49,643 nt of DNA, taken from Eubacteriales Family XIII. Incertae Sedis bacterium. Lineage in GTDB: Bacteria > Bacillota > Clostridia > Peptostreptococcales > Anaerovoracaceae. Both the position numbers and the translations under genes were made by a program. The DNA is taken from contig JAISKC010000049.1 of NCBI GenBank assembly GCA_031261345.1, forward strand, positions 1-49,643. Direction: 5' to 3'. Positions 1 through 7,792 of the stretch are shown here, piece by piece (within the stretch, counting starts at the first letter, position 1; every line of letters starts with the position of its first letter). A model generated the notes under the pieces. That model saw only the letters and a list, made by a program, of their open reading frames with translations. It was not told the DNA's origin and searched no databases.

Positions 1-590
1 CCAACAATTACATCAAATTTCATATTAAATATTTCCTCCGGTTTTATTGTGTGAATAAGTTCGTATGCATGGGTTTCAAGAACATCGTCACGGTCATATT
101 CTGATTGGGAAGCACCGCAGAAAACACATTTTCCGTTTTTCCAGACATGCTTAATTCCCTTGAATCGGATATTGCCTTCCGCGTCGTCGAACTTCACGAT
201 AGAGTATCTGCTGTTCGGATATTTGGAGCAATAGACACTTCTGCGTGACAGGAGCGAAGTCATCTCCGTTATCGCTATACCAAAAAGTTGATTGTGAAAT
301 ATGTGGTCAATCACGTGCTGTTGGGCTTTTTTATCTACGACATTGCCATTGCTATCCGCAAATTCACCTTTGCGAGCGTCAAGCAATCGTTTGGCTATCT
401 CACGAAGGAATACGCCGGATTTACAGGCGGGGTCAAGAAACGTCGCCTGCGGATCGCTGAATAATTCCTGCGGCAGCATATCGAGCATTTTGTTCACGAT
501 GTTCGACGGAGTGAATACCTCATCATTTGAGAGATTCGCTAAACAAGACAGCACATCGGGGTTGTAGGTGTTCGCATAGAAATCACTCAT
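1..590 (-). CDS. Eco57I-like restriction-modification DNA methyltransferase (3' end outside window)
   Basis: This frame opens with ATG at 590-588 and stays open to the window edge, so about 196 N-terminal residues are visible. A GGAGGG ribosome binding site lies 9 bases upstream of the ATG. Residues about 50-61 read [12 protein letters not shown], a class I SAM-binding motif I (family knowledge: FxGxG-type loop of amino-methyltransferases). A Cys-containing stretch (KCVFCG) follows at about residue 150. The last visible residues are FDVIVG, the usual lead-in to the NPPY catalytic motif IV, which would fall just outside the window. The start overlaps the stop of the upstream gene by 8 bases, so the two are translationally coupled. 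Likely role: the modification part, or a fused restriction-modification enzyme, of a defence locus that continues to the left. Whether an endonuclease domain or a helicase gene follows cannot be seen. Confidence 0.8.
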   Translation of the reverse strand, partial: MSDFYANTYNPDVLSCLANLSNDEVFTPSNIVNKMLDMLPQELFSDPQATFLDPACKSGVFLREIAKRLLDARKGEFADSNGNVVDKKAQQHVIDHIFHNQLFGIAITEMTSLLSRRSVYCSKYPNSRYSIVKFDDAEGNIRFKGIKHVWKNGKCVFCGASQSEYDRDDVLETHAYELIHTIKPEEIFNMKFDVIV

Positions 591-1251
591 ACTGTTGCAC
601 CCTCCTGTAATGGATAGGTGGATACTCACGTATTGGCGCAAGTACCAAATCCCCGCTCGAGTCCGTTTCGTATTCGCCAACATCACCGAACAGGTCAAAT
701 TGCAGATTCGGTGTATGTTCCTCAAGCATTTGATCTAGCCGAAAGTCGCGCCTTTTTATAAGGTTTCCATTGATCGCCGACCATTCGGCAAAGATGATTG
801 GCTCACCTGCCGTCTGCTTCAGCGTCAATGCGTCACCACAAAGGATATTGTGCCTAAGGATATGACGCACTGCCTCGCGGGTATCATCGTTCGCTTCCTT
901 CTTGCAGTTAGTCGTGTATTCGTTATCGAAAATATCGAACATACGATTCAGGCAGTCGTCTACGTTGTCTTGCAGTATGTCAACGCCGTAAATGCTGGAT
1001 ACAGCTATCACGGCATATCGTTCGTAGTCGGCGGCATTCCTGCCGTAGCGAGATTTCACAACAGCGAGTTTTCGCCGCAGAATCTCCGCAAGGAAATTGC
1101 CATCACCGCACGCAGGTTCGAGGAAGCGGCTGTCGATCCTCTCTGTTTCCTGCTTCACGAGGTCGAGCATTGCGTTGACTTCGCGTTCGGCAGTAAACAC
1201 CTCGCCGTGGTCTGCTACTCGCTGTTTTGATTTGGTTTGTGATTTGCTCAT
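583..1251 (-). CDS. Methyltransferase-like subunit of a restriction-modification locus, lacking NPPY
   Basis: The product is 222 residues from the ATG at 1251 ([10 protein letters not shown]); an in-frame TTG at 1290 would add 13 residues. Motif I is clear ([12 protein letters not shown], about residues 43-54), and a motif III-like stretch [10 protein letters not shown] appears near residue 145. Where the catalytic NPPY motif would be expected, the sequence reads [17 protein letters not shown], so the target-base flipping motif is absent. It therefore looks like a SAM-binding partner rather than a complete methyltransferase. The complete-looking partner begins 8 bases before its stop. The putative invertible segment lies directly upstream (1310-1498). 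Alternative: an orphan half of a split enzyme. The family assignment is solid; the activity is uncertain. Confidence 0.75.
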   Translation of the reverse strand: MSKSQTKSKQRVADHGEVFTAEREVNAMLDLVKQETERIDSRFLEPACGDGNFLAEILRRKLAVVKSRYGRNAADYERYAVIAVSSIYGVDILQDNVDDCLNRMFDIFDNEYTTNCKKEANDDTREAVRHILRHNILCGDALTLKQTAGEPIIFAEWSAINGNLIKRRDFRLDQMLEEHTPNLQFDLFGDVGEYETDSSGDLVLAPIREYPPIHYRRVQQYE

Positions 1252-1309
1252 GTAATTCCCACATTTCAAACTTCTCAGTATAAGTGTCAAGTCCTTGAAC
1301 TTACCAACC

Positions 1310-1333
1310 TATCAAAAGGTGTGCTTTTTGATA
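1310..1333 (+). repeat. Inverted site 1 of the putative recombinase switch
   Basis: A 24-bp quasi-palindrome starting TATCAAAAGGTG and ending TTTTTGATA. It lies 58 bp upstream of the ATG of the methyltransferase-like gene that is transcribed to the left. Confidence 0.7.
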
Positions 1334-1373
1334 ATAGTGTCAGTAGAAGAAAAAACATAGAAAACAGCATAAA

Positions 1374-1403
1374 TTGTCACTCTGACAGTGCTAAAAATAT
1401 AAA
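1374..1403 (+). promoter_or_regulatory. Candidate promoter inside the invertible segment, pointing right
   Basis: TTGTCA (1374-1379), an 18-bp spacer, then TATAAA (1398-1403); each box is one base from consensus. In the present orientation it points away from the restriction-modification genes. An overlapping leftward option (GTGACA, 15 bp, TATGTT) is weaker. A small palindrome, TGTCACTCTGACA, overlaps the -35 region and could bind a regulator. A second rightward TATAAT lies at 1452-1457 without a good -35. Confidence 0.45.
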
Positions 1404-1474
1404 AAAAACAGGATAAATATTAAAATAGTGTTTAGAACCTCGAAAAGTGGGTATAATTGATATATAAATTGAAC

Positions 1475-1498
1475 TATCAAAAAGTACACCTTTTGATA
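1475..1498 (-). repeat. Inverted site 2 of the putative recombinase switch
   Basis: The mirror copy of the site at 1310-1333, one mismatch in 24. It begins 2 bp after the recombinase stop codon. It can fold as a hairpin, but no T-run follows on the minus strand, so it is not read as a terminator. Confidence 0.7.
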
Positions 1499-1500
1499 GT

Positions 1501-2196
<696 letters not shown>

Positions 2197-2259
2197 TCAT
2201 CTGACTTTTAGTTAAAACTATTTGTAAAGTTCAGATATCTACATAAAAGCAATATTTAT

Positions 2260-2291
2260 ATATTATTGCCAAAACGTTTGTATAATAATAT
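2260..2291. promoter_or_regulatory. Concentric 32-bp quasi-palindrome upstream of the recombinase
   Basis: Arms ATATTATT (2260-2267) and AATAATAT (2284-2291) share one centre with the inner palindrome AAACGTTT (2272-2279). It lies in the 250-bp gap between the DUF4143 gene and the recombinase, about 150 bp upstream of the recombinase start. It could be an operator or a binding site for the recombinase or another regulator. Nothing else recognisable is in this gap. Confidence 0.35.
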
Positions 2292-2359
2292 CTGTGTTGT
2301 ATGCCGCTTTTTTACTTCATACCCATCCAAAGGTCTTAAAAATTCAGCATTTTGCGCGC

Positions 2360-3655
2360 TTACAGAAACATTGCCATATATAAAGGAAAACTATCAATTT
2401 TGTCAAAGCTACCGACATTTTTTGCTGAAAGTTTGATACCATAATCAATCCCCTCCCATGTCACCACAGTTTTGAGAGACTTTGCTTTCACATTATCCGC
2501 CGCCTTCACTTCTATCGGAACAGCACGGCCATCTATCCTTATGAAAAAATCTATCTGGACACTATGTGGCTTTTCAAGGCAATATAACTTTTTCCCCGCT
2601 TTTGTAAATATATCCGCTATGATATTTTCAAAAATTGCCCCTTTATAAATTCCCAAGTTGCCACTGATGATGTCAGCACCGGTCTCGTCGTCAAGCATCG
2701 AAATCAGAAGGCCTGTATCCTGCATATAGACTTTAAAAACATTCTCTTCTGCATTACCTTCAAATGGGAGTTCTGCCTTTGAGAGATTGTAGCAATAATT
2801 GATAATACCTGCATCGTAGAGCCACATGAGACTTCCACCAAACTTCCTTGTTGTTCCATCTTTTTCTACCACGCTATATTGAAACTTCTTATAATCCTTT
2901 GATAATTGCTTTGGTACAGATAGGAAGCAAGCACGTGCCTTTGCTTTCTCGGAATCCTTTGCATACTTCGCAATATCACCAAGATAATCACTTACGATTC
3001 CTTTCTGTATGCGTAGAGCTTCCGCAAAATTATTGCTATTCACAAATTCGTTTACAACAGCAGGCATACCGCCAATAACAATATATTCACGAAATAGTTC
3101 CATCATCCTGTTGTGCATCGCCTCCGGAACTTGCTTCTTCCGGTCGAAATATGCCTTGATATCGGCAATCGATTCAACTTTGACACCGCTTGCCCATAGG
3201 AATTCTTCAAAATCCAACGAGTACATTATCAATTGATCGGTGTATCCAACCGGTAGCGAAGATACTTCTTTATATTCGATGCCAAGAAGTGATCCTGATG
3301 CTATCACATCAAATCTATTATCTATTGCAAAAAATTTGAGAGCAGTTCGTGCTTTTGGACAGCTCTGGATTTCATCTAAAAATATTAGAGTCTCCCCTGG
3401 AACTAACTCTGCATCTCGCACGCGTAAAGAAATTTGCTTAATTAAAGTGTCAACGTCAAGATCGCCATCAAATATTTCTTTACTACTAGGCGTTTGTTCA
3501 AAATTGATGTAAGTGTAGTGTCTATAGACATCCTTCGCAAAGGCATCAATAATAAATGTCTTTCCCACCTGTCTTGCACCTTTTATCACAAGAGGTTTTT
3601 TATTTGCTCTATTTTTCCAAAGATAAAGCTCTTTAGTTATTTTTCTTGTTAACAA
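2360..3655 (-). CDS. AAA+ ATPase with C-terminal DUF4143 domain
   Basis: The product is 431 residues if started at the TTG at 3655, placed a short distance after GGAGGAGGA. The in-frame GTG at 3670 lies inside that ribosome binding site and is less likely. The ATPase domain has Walker A (GARQVGKT, about residues 26-33) and Walker B (LIFLDEIQ, near residue 95). The C-terminal half is DUF4143-like, ending in a PD-(D/E)XK-like pattern (VQIDFFIRIDG...VPIEVKA). Such proteins are common in anaerobes, often near mobile or defence genes, and their function is not established. It stands alone between the recombinase and the two-component operon, with 250 bp on the left and about 260 bp on the right. 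No partner gene is visible. Confidence 0.9.
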   Translation of the reverse strand: MLTRKITKELYLWKNRANKKPLVIKGARQVGKTFIIDAFAKDVYRHYTYINFEQTPSSKEIFDGDLDVDTLIKQISLRVRDAELVPGETLIFLDEIQSCPKARTALKFFAIDNRFDVIASGSLLGIEYKEVSSLPVGYTDQLIMYSLDFEEFLWASGVKVESIADIKAYFDRKKQVPEAMHNRMMELFREYIVIGGMPAVVNEFVNSNNFAEALRIQKGIVSDYLGDIAKYAKDSEKAKARACFLSVPKQLSKDYKKFQYSVVEKDGTTRKFGGSLMWLYDAGIINYCYNLSKAELPFEGNAEENVFKVYMQDTGLLISMLDDETGADIISGNLGIYKGAIFENIIADIFTKAGKKLYCLEKPHSVQIDFFIRIDGRAVPIEVKAADNVKAKSLKTVVTWEGIDYGIKLSAKNVGSFDKIDSFPLYMAMFL

Positions 3656-3748
3656 GTATTCCTCCTCCACTTTTAGATATTTTCACTCAAAATACATTTG
3701 GCTACTAATGCCATTATATGCAGCAATGTAGCATTAGTCAATAATGAG

Positions 3749-3866
3749 TGCAGTTTTTTGTGGGGAATAATGTCGATGCAATGCAGATTTTTGTGGGGAA
3801 TATACAGGCAACCGTGCAGATTTTTGTAGGGAAATGATAATCCCGCCTTGCAGATATTCGAGCGGG
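3749..3866 (+). repeat. 33-bp-period tandem repeats (three good units, one degenerate)
   Basis: The unit TGCAG(A/T)TTTTTGTGGGGAA begins at 3749, 3782 and 3815, with a degraded fourth copy at 3849 (TGCAGATATTCGAGCGGG). The spacing is 33, 33 and 34 bp, a multiple of three. Read rightward, the units encode MQIFVGN-like peptides broken by stop codons. The 263-bp gap between the kinase and the DUF4143 gene holds nothing else clear, apart from a weak hairpin (ATCCCGC/GCGGGAT, 3840-3867) that might end the kinase transcript. Confidence 0.7.
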
Positions 3867-3918
3867 ATCACCGAATCCATATCGCCAAGTGGCAAAAGCT
3901 TATCTGCGAAACAAACCT

Positions 3919-6381
3919 CTATTCTTCGAAATAGGGTTCGAGGGTGGTGACGGTTTTGAACAGATCTCCGTCTATGACGACTTCGAAGGCTCCGCCTTGC
4001 AATCTTGTCAGGTCCTTTGCTATCGCGAGGCCGAGGCCGCTACCCTCCGTGGTTCTGGACGAGTCACCTCGTTTAAATCGCTCCATAAGCTCGTCCGCCG
4101 GAATATTGAGTTTCTCCGCAGAAACATTCTTTATCTCCAGCGTAGTTACTAAAGGGGAATTCACCAGTCCGAGCCCCGTGGGTGGCTGCTTCTCCTTCAA
4201 ATCGATATACACTCGGCTGCCAGGCAATGCGTATTTGCGCACATTCGAGAGCAGATTGTCCGCGACGCGCCAGAGCAGTTGGCTGTCGGCTGAGACGTAG
4301 TAATGCTCTTCCTTGCCGTCCACAATCAGCTCAAGCGATGCCTCTTCAAATCCCTCCGCCATCTCTGCTATTTCCTGTTTGACTAAGGCGAGCAAATCCA
4401 CCTTTTCCTTGCGAACGGTGATTGCGCCGCTCGAAGCCTTCGCCGCATCGAACAAATCTTCCGTAAGCTTTTGAAGCCGCCTACCCTTTTCATCTATTAC
4501 TGCAAGATATTCCTCAGCGTGAGGTCCCGCGAGCCCCTCGTTTTTCAGCAAGTCCGTATATGTAATGATGGACGTGAGCGGTGTCTTCAGGTCGTGGCTG
4601 ACATTTGAGATAAGATCGGTTTTTAGCCGCTGATTCTTCAGCTCGTTTTGAATAGCGGCGTTCTGTGCCGAGCCGATTTCATTGACCATCAGAGAAAGCT
4701 TGTCAAACTCATTCGCAGCATCGCCAGAAACCGGAATCTGATAACCGAGATTGCCACTCGCAATTTCGCCAACCCCCTTTCGCAGTTCGCCATAGCGTTT
4801 GACCTGCTTGTATGTGAAGATGTTGGCGAGAGCAAGTATTGCAAGCAGAATTAGCACAAAAACCGCACTGCTATAAATGCCTATTCCGACGATAGCCGAG
4901 AGCCATATCACAGAGGAAACGAGCACAATCGTCTTTCCATAAGGATTTCTCCCATCAAACCCTGCCTTGATGACGAGTGCAAGAGCCTTGATTGGCTTGC
5001 AAATGAGAAGCCTTAGAAGCGACCGTTTGACGATTAGTCCGGATTTGATCTGTCTCACAAGTGAAAGCAGTAGCCACAGAACCAGAGAGGCCGTCAAACA
5101 GACGATAAAGATGAGGAGAACGAAATATCCGATATTTTTCACTGCACCTCCGAGCCTCAATATCTCCTGATAAATATGGACTGCTGTAGCTACGCCGCCG
5201 AGCCCAACCAATATGGCAAGCCCTAATTGCACCTCGGGGAAAATGTTGTCGAGGGCATATATCTTTCGTGAACCGTCCGCACGCTTTCGCCCCGTCCAAA
5301 AGATGAGTATGATGAAGAGAACAAATACGACAACTATCATCGCTGCAGCCGGCAGGTATGCTTCACGCAGAATCGCACGACCCGTATGAAGATCCAAACT
5401 CAAATTTCCGAGAGCCGATTCGCCAAGCGAAAAATACATCGTTACATTACTCGGGATACCCTCCGTTACTCCCAGAATATCAGCGGCTGTGAAGTCAAAT
5501 GGCTCACCGTTCACAATGGTTTCTCCGTCGGGTCCTTTGTATGCCATGTGAACGTCGGCCGCCGACAAAGCCTTCGTGTCCGCCGGATAGTTGTCCGACC
5601 CGAGTTTGACATTCGAAATAGCAACCTTCCCATCCCCGATGAAATAGTCAGCCCCAAGAGAATTCAGTTGATTTGCGAGCTGCTCGCAGCTCTTCTCGTA
5701 GTCAGCGATCATGCTGGCTTGCACCTCAGAAAGTTCCTCCTTGTAATGAGACTCGAAGGCTTTTCTTACGCCATCCGCCTTGAACTTTTTGGGGAACTTT
5801 GCATTTATTTTATTGCCCAATTCGTTATTCATTTTTTTGGTATCGACGATAGCTGAATCATCGAGCATCAAATCCATATCAAAATAAACGGTATCATGCT
5901 CAACATTATTCGTATAAATCAATCGGCCATCAGCCCCATTATGGACATACTGAGCATCCCATGCAAAGGTATTTTCCCATTTGCCGGTGAATTCTCTATC
6001 GGAAAATACGGCGTCGAAATCCGGTCCAAAATTGGCTCCGATCTGATCCGCCATATCCGAATATATAGTAGCGAGTGTTTCATCGTATGTCTTGTTCTCA
6101 TTCGGGCTTGCCTTCATTTCGGCGAGCGCCTTCGTAGAATAATAGAGATCGCTCAACGCCAATGCATTATCTCCGAGCATAAAAGCGAATGAATCCGTCT
6201 CAAGATACGGCTTCAAAGAGAAATAATCATTCGCAGGCACCCGTGATTCGGCCTGAATTTCATTCATGCGATCGTTTCCGATTGCTACGAGCACAGCCGC
6301 GCCGCAGACGAGCGTGATGCACAGCAAAAAGGCTATTAGCCGAACGATAGTTTTATCTGATTTTTTCAATTTTGTATCCAA
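3919..6381 (-). CDS. Membrane sensor histidine kinase (VanS/PhoR-like)
   Basis: The product is 820 residues, starting with TTG at 6381; this start lies inside the end of the response-regulator gene (29-bp overlap), so the two are coupled. Order of parts: a first membrane helix (about 15-35), an extracytoplasmic sensor region of about 310 residues, further membrane helices between about 345 and 520, a HAMP-like segment (GEIASGNLGYQIPVSG), then HisKA with the phospho-accepting His in SNVSHDLKTPLTS (about residue 595). The ATPase domain has an N box (NLLSNVRKYA) and a G box (GSGLGLAIAKDL). The large outer domain with several extra helices is longer than in classic VanS and resembles kinases that watch the cell envelope. 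The ligand is unknown. The neighbouring OatA-like and MORN genes lie upstream and could be functionally related, which is inference. Confidence 0.93.
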   Translation of the reverse strand: MDTKLKKSDKTIVRLIAFLLCITLVCGAAVLVAIGNDRMNEIQAESRVPANDYFSLKPYLETDSFAFMLGDNALALSDLYYSTKALAEMKASPNENKTYDETLATIYSDMADQIGANFGPDFDAVFSDREFTGKWENTFAWDAQYVHNGADGRLIYTNNVEHDTVYFDMDLMLDDSAIVDTKKMNNELGNKINAKFPKKFKADGVRKAFESHYKEELSEVQASMIADYEKSCEQLANQLNSLGADYFIGDGKVAISNVKLGSDNYPADTKALSAADVHMAYKGPDGETIVNGEPFDFTAADILGVTEGIPSNVTMYFSLGESALGNLSLDLHTGRAILREAYLPAAAMIVVVFVLFIILIFWTGRKRADGSRKIYALDNIFPEVQLGLAILVGLGGVATAVHIYQEILRLGGAVKNIGYFVLLIFIVCLTASLVLWLLLSLVRQIKSGLIVKRSLLRLLICKPIKALALVIKAGFDGRNPYGKTIVLVSSVIWLSAIVGIGIYSSAVFVLILLAILALANIFTYKQVKRYGELRKGVGEIASGNLGYQIPVSGDAANEFDKLSLMVNEIGSAQNAAIQNELKNQRLKTDLISNVSHDLKTPLTSIITYTDLLKNEGLAGPHAEEYLAVIDEKGRRLQKLTEDLFDAAKASSGAITVRKEKVDLLALVKQEIAEMAEGFEEASLELIVDGKEEHYYVSADSQLLWRVADNLLSNVRKYALPGSRVYIDLKEKQPPTGLGLVNSPLVTTLEIKNVSAEKLNIPADELMERFKRGDSSRTTEGSGLGLAIAKDLTRLQGGAFEVVIDGDLFKTVTTLEPYFEE

Positions 6382-7045
6382 TGCCCCACACCACCTTCAG
6401 GTAAATCGGATTCTTCGGATCAATTTCTATCTTCTCGCGAATCCTTCTAATGTGTACAGCTACGGTGTTTTCAGGGGAAAACGATGGCTCGTCCCAGACC
6501 GCCTCATAGATTTGCTCAATGGAGAAGACAACGCCGGCGTTTCTCGCGAGGAAGCTCAAAATGCCAAACTCAATCGGCGTGCAGGCGACCTGTTCACCAT
6601 CGAGAGTAACGGTCTTCGCCGCATCGTCCACGCGAAGCCCACCCGTTACATACGTGCCCGTCTTTTGCTCCATACTTCCGAGATCCGTGTAACGCCTGAT
6701 GAGTGAACGAACCCTCGCGATGAGCTCGAGCGGGTTGAAAGGCTTAGTAACATAGTCGTCGGCGCCGATATTCAGCCCCGTTACTTTGTCATAATCCTCC
6801 GACTTCGCCGTGAGCATGATGATTGGAATGTTCTTCGTCTCGCGAATCTTCATCGTCGCCCGCGTCCCGTCCATCTTCGGCATCATGAGGTCCATGATGA
6901 TGAGGTGAATGTCCTCCTTTTCGAGCGTGCCGAGCGCCTCCATGCCATCGTATGCCTTGAGGACCCGATACCCCTCAGACGTGAGGTAAATCTCAATCGC
7001 ATTCACAATGTCCCTGTCGTCGTCGACCACCAAAATATTGTACAT
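6353..7045 (-). CDS. OmpR/PhoB-family response regulator
   Basis: The product is 230 residues from the ATG at 7045, placed 5 bases after a strong GGAGG; an upstream in-frame ATG at 7075 lacks a binding site. The receiver domain has the acidic pair in ILVVDDDRD, the phospho-acceptor Asp in IIMDLMMPKMDG (about residue 51), the Thr in IIMLTAKSED and the Lys in DDYVTKPFNPLEL. The C-terminal winged helix is OmpR-type (TPIEFGILSFLARNAGVVFS, then NTVAVHIRRIREKIE and YLKVVWGIGYKIE). It is the first gene of the two-component pair and overlaps the kinase start by 29 bp. Paired direct repeats lie upstream and may be its own binding site. Confidence 0.96.
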   Translation of the reverse strand: MYNILVVDDDRDIVNAIEIYLTSEGYRVLKAYDGMEALGTLEKEDIHLIIMDLMMPKMDGTRATMKIRETKNIPIIMLTAKSEDYDKVTGLNIGADDYVTKPFNPLELIARVRSLIRRYTDLGSMEQKTGTYVTGGLRVDDAAKTVTLDGEQVACTPIEFGILSFLARNAGVVFSIEQIYEAVWDEPSFSPENTVAVHIRRIREKIEIDPKNPIYLKVVWGIGYKIEKIR

Positions 7046-7092
7046 AAAACCTCCATAGCTGTGTTTATTATCCATATAGTAACGGGGTAATA

Positions 7093-7122
7093 TTACGAAC
7101 AGCCTCGCGTGTTTCTTACGAA
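7093..7122 (-). promoter_or_regulatory. Candidate response-regulator binding site (direct repeats)
   Basis: TTCGTAA occurs twice in the same orientation on the minus strand (7093-7099 and 7116-7122), 23 bp apart, roughly two helical turns. This is typical spacing for OmpR-family dimers. It lies 48-77 bp upstream of the response-regulator start. No convincing -35/-10 pair was found there. Confidence 0.3.
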
Positions 7123-7126
7123 TTTC

Positions 7127-7792
7127 TTAATTTGGCGTGCCGGCTTCCCAGTTTCCATTTATCGTTTCGCCATTTGCGAATGTGAGTTTTCCCTTGCCGT
7201 TGAAATTGCCACTGAAAAACTCCCCCTTGTATTTCCAACCGGTAGCATCCTTGTAGACGCCCTTGCCCTGCGCGACTCCGGCTTCAAATTGCCCCTTGTA
7301 TACAGACCCATCGGCGTAGTGAAATTCACCACTTCCGCTCGGGTCAAGGTTTTCCCATTTTCCATCCGTTTTCACACCCTCGGGAGTGTCGTAAACGCCC
7401 TTGCCTGAGATTTTTCCCTTCGAGAAAGTGCCCTTATACTTCCCCCCCGAAGTATCGCAAAATGTGCCTTTCCCGTCGGGTCTTCCGTCCTTGAATTCAC
7501 CCTCATAGCTCCAGCCATCGGCCGAAACGAGTTTGCCTTTTCCCTCAAAACGGCCTTCGAAAAAACTCCCCCTGTAGGTACTACCGTTCTTAAATTTGAC
7601 CGAGCCCTCACCGGTTATCTTCCCCTCAAAGATCGTGCCCGTATATAGGTCCCCGAACGAATCCGCCTCGGATTTCACCTTCTCTTCCGCCAAAGATGGA
7701 AAAGTCCCCAGCGCATAAAGTGCACAAAAAACCATAACTATTACTAGTAATGAGAGCAAGACATTCGTTTTCGTGATCATATCCCGAATCAT
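7127..7792 (-). CDS. Membrane-anchored MORN-repeat protein
   Basis: The product is 221 residues from the ATG at 7792, which overlaps the stop of the acyltransferase gene in an ATGA junction. One hydrophobic segment near the N-terminus (about residues 10-30, NVLLSLLVIVMVFCALYAL) acts as signal anchor. The rest is a run of MORN repeats (YRGSFFEGRFEGKGKL, YEGEFKDGRPDGKGTF, YKGQFEAGVAQGKGVY, YKGEFFSGNFNGKGKL), about seven units and partly degenerate. MORN units form beta-hairpin ladders; in bacteria their role is mostly unknown, with envelope or protein-binding roles proposed. The 4-bp overlap strongly suggests joint production with the acyltransferase. Confidence 0.85.
   Translation of the reverse strand: MIRDMITKTNVLLSLLVIVMVFCALYALGTFPSLAEEKVKSEADSFGDLYTGTIFEGKITGEGSVKFKNGSTYRGSFFEGRFEGKGKLVSADGWSYEGEFKDGRPDGKGTFCDTSGGKYKGTFSKGKISGKGVYDTPEGVKTDGKWENLDPSGSGEFHYADGSVYKGQFEAGVAQGKGVYKDATGWKYKGEFFSGNFNGKGKLTFANGETINGNWEAGTPN

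Larger units (their letters stand above)
1310..1498. other. Putative invertible DNA segment bounded by 24-bp inverted sites
   Basis: Two 24-bp sites, each an imperfect palindrome with TATCAAAA and TTTTGATA ends, lie at 1310-1333 and 1475-1498. The reverse complement of the second matches the first at 23 of 24 bases; the single difference is G/A in the right half of the core. The core, starting GGTGT, is asymmetric, so the two sites have a direction and face each other. They enclose 141 bp of AT-rich DNA between a serine recombinase gene and a restriction-modification operon. This is the geometry expected of recombination sites that invert the enclosed DNA. Inversion itself is inferred. Confidence 0.65.

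Noticed and set aside
1473-1500. Terminator hairpin after the recombinase
   Set aside because: The palindrome is followed by TTCAATTTATATATC on the minus strand rather than a T-run, and it has a near-identical mirror copy, which fits a recombination site better.
3749-3866. CRISPR array
   Set aside because: The period is 33 bp with only about 13 bp between conserved parts, there are no unique spacers of normal length, and no cas genes are in the window.
3749-3866. Cluster of DnaA boxes in the tandem repeats (TTCCCCACA)
   Set aside because: Each differs from TTATCCACA at two positions, and no replication gene is near.
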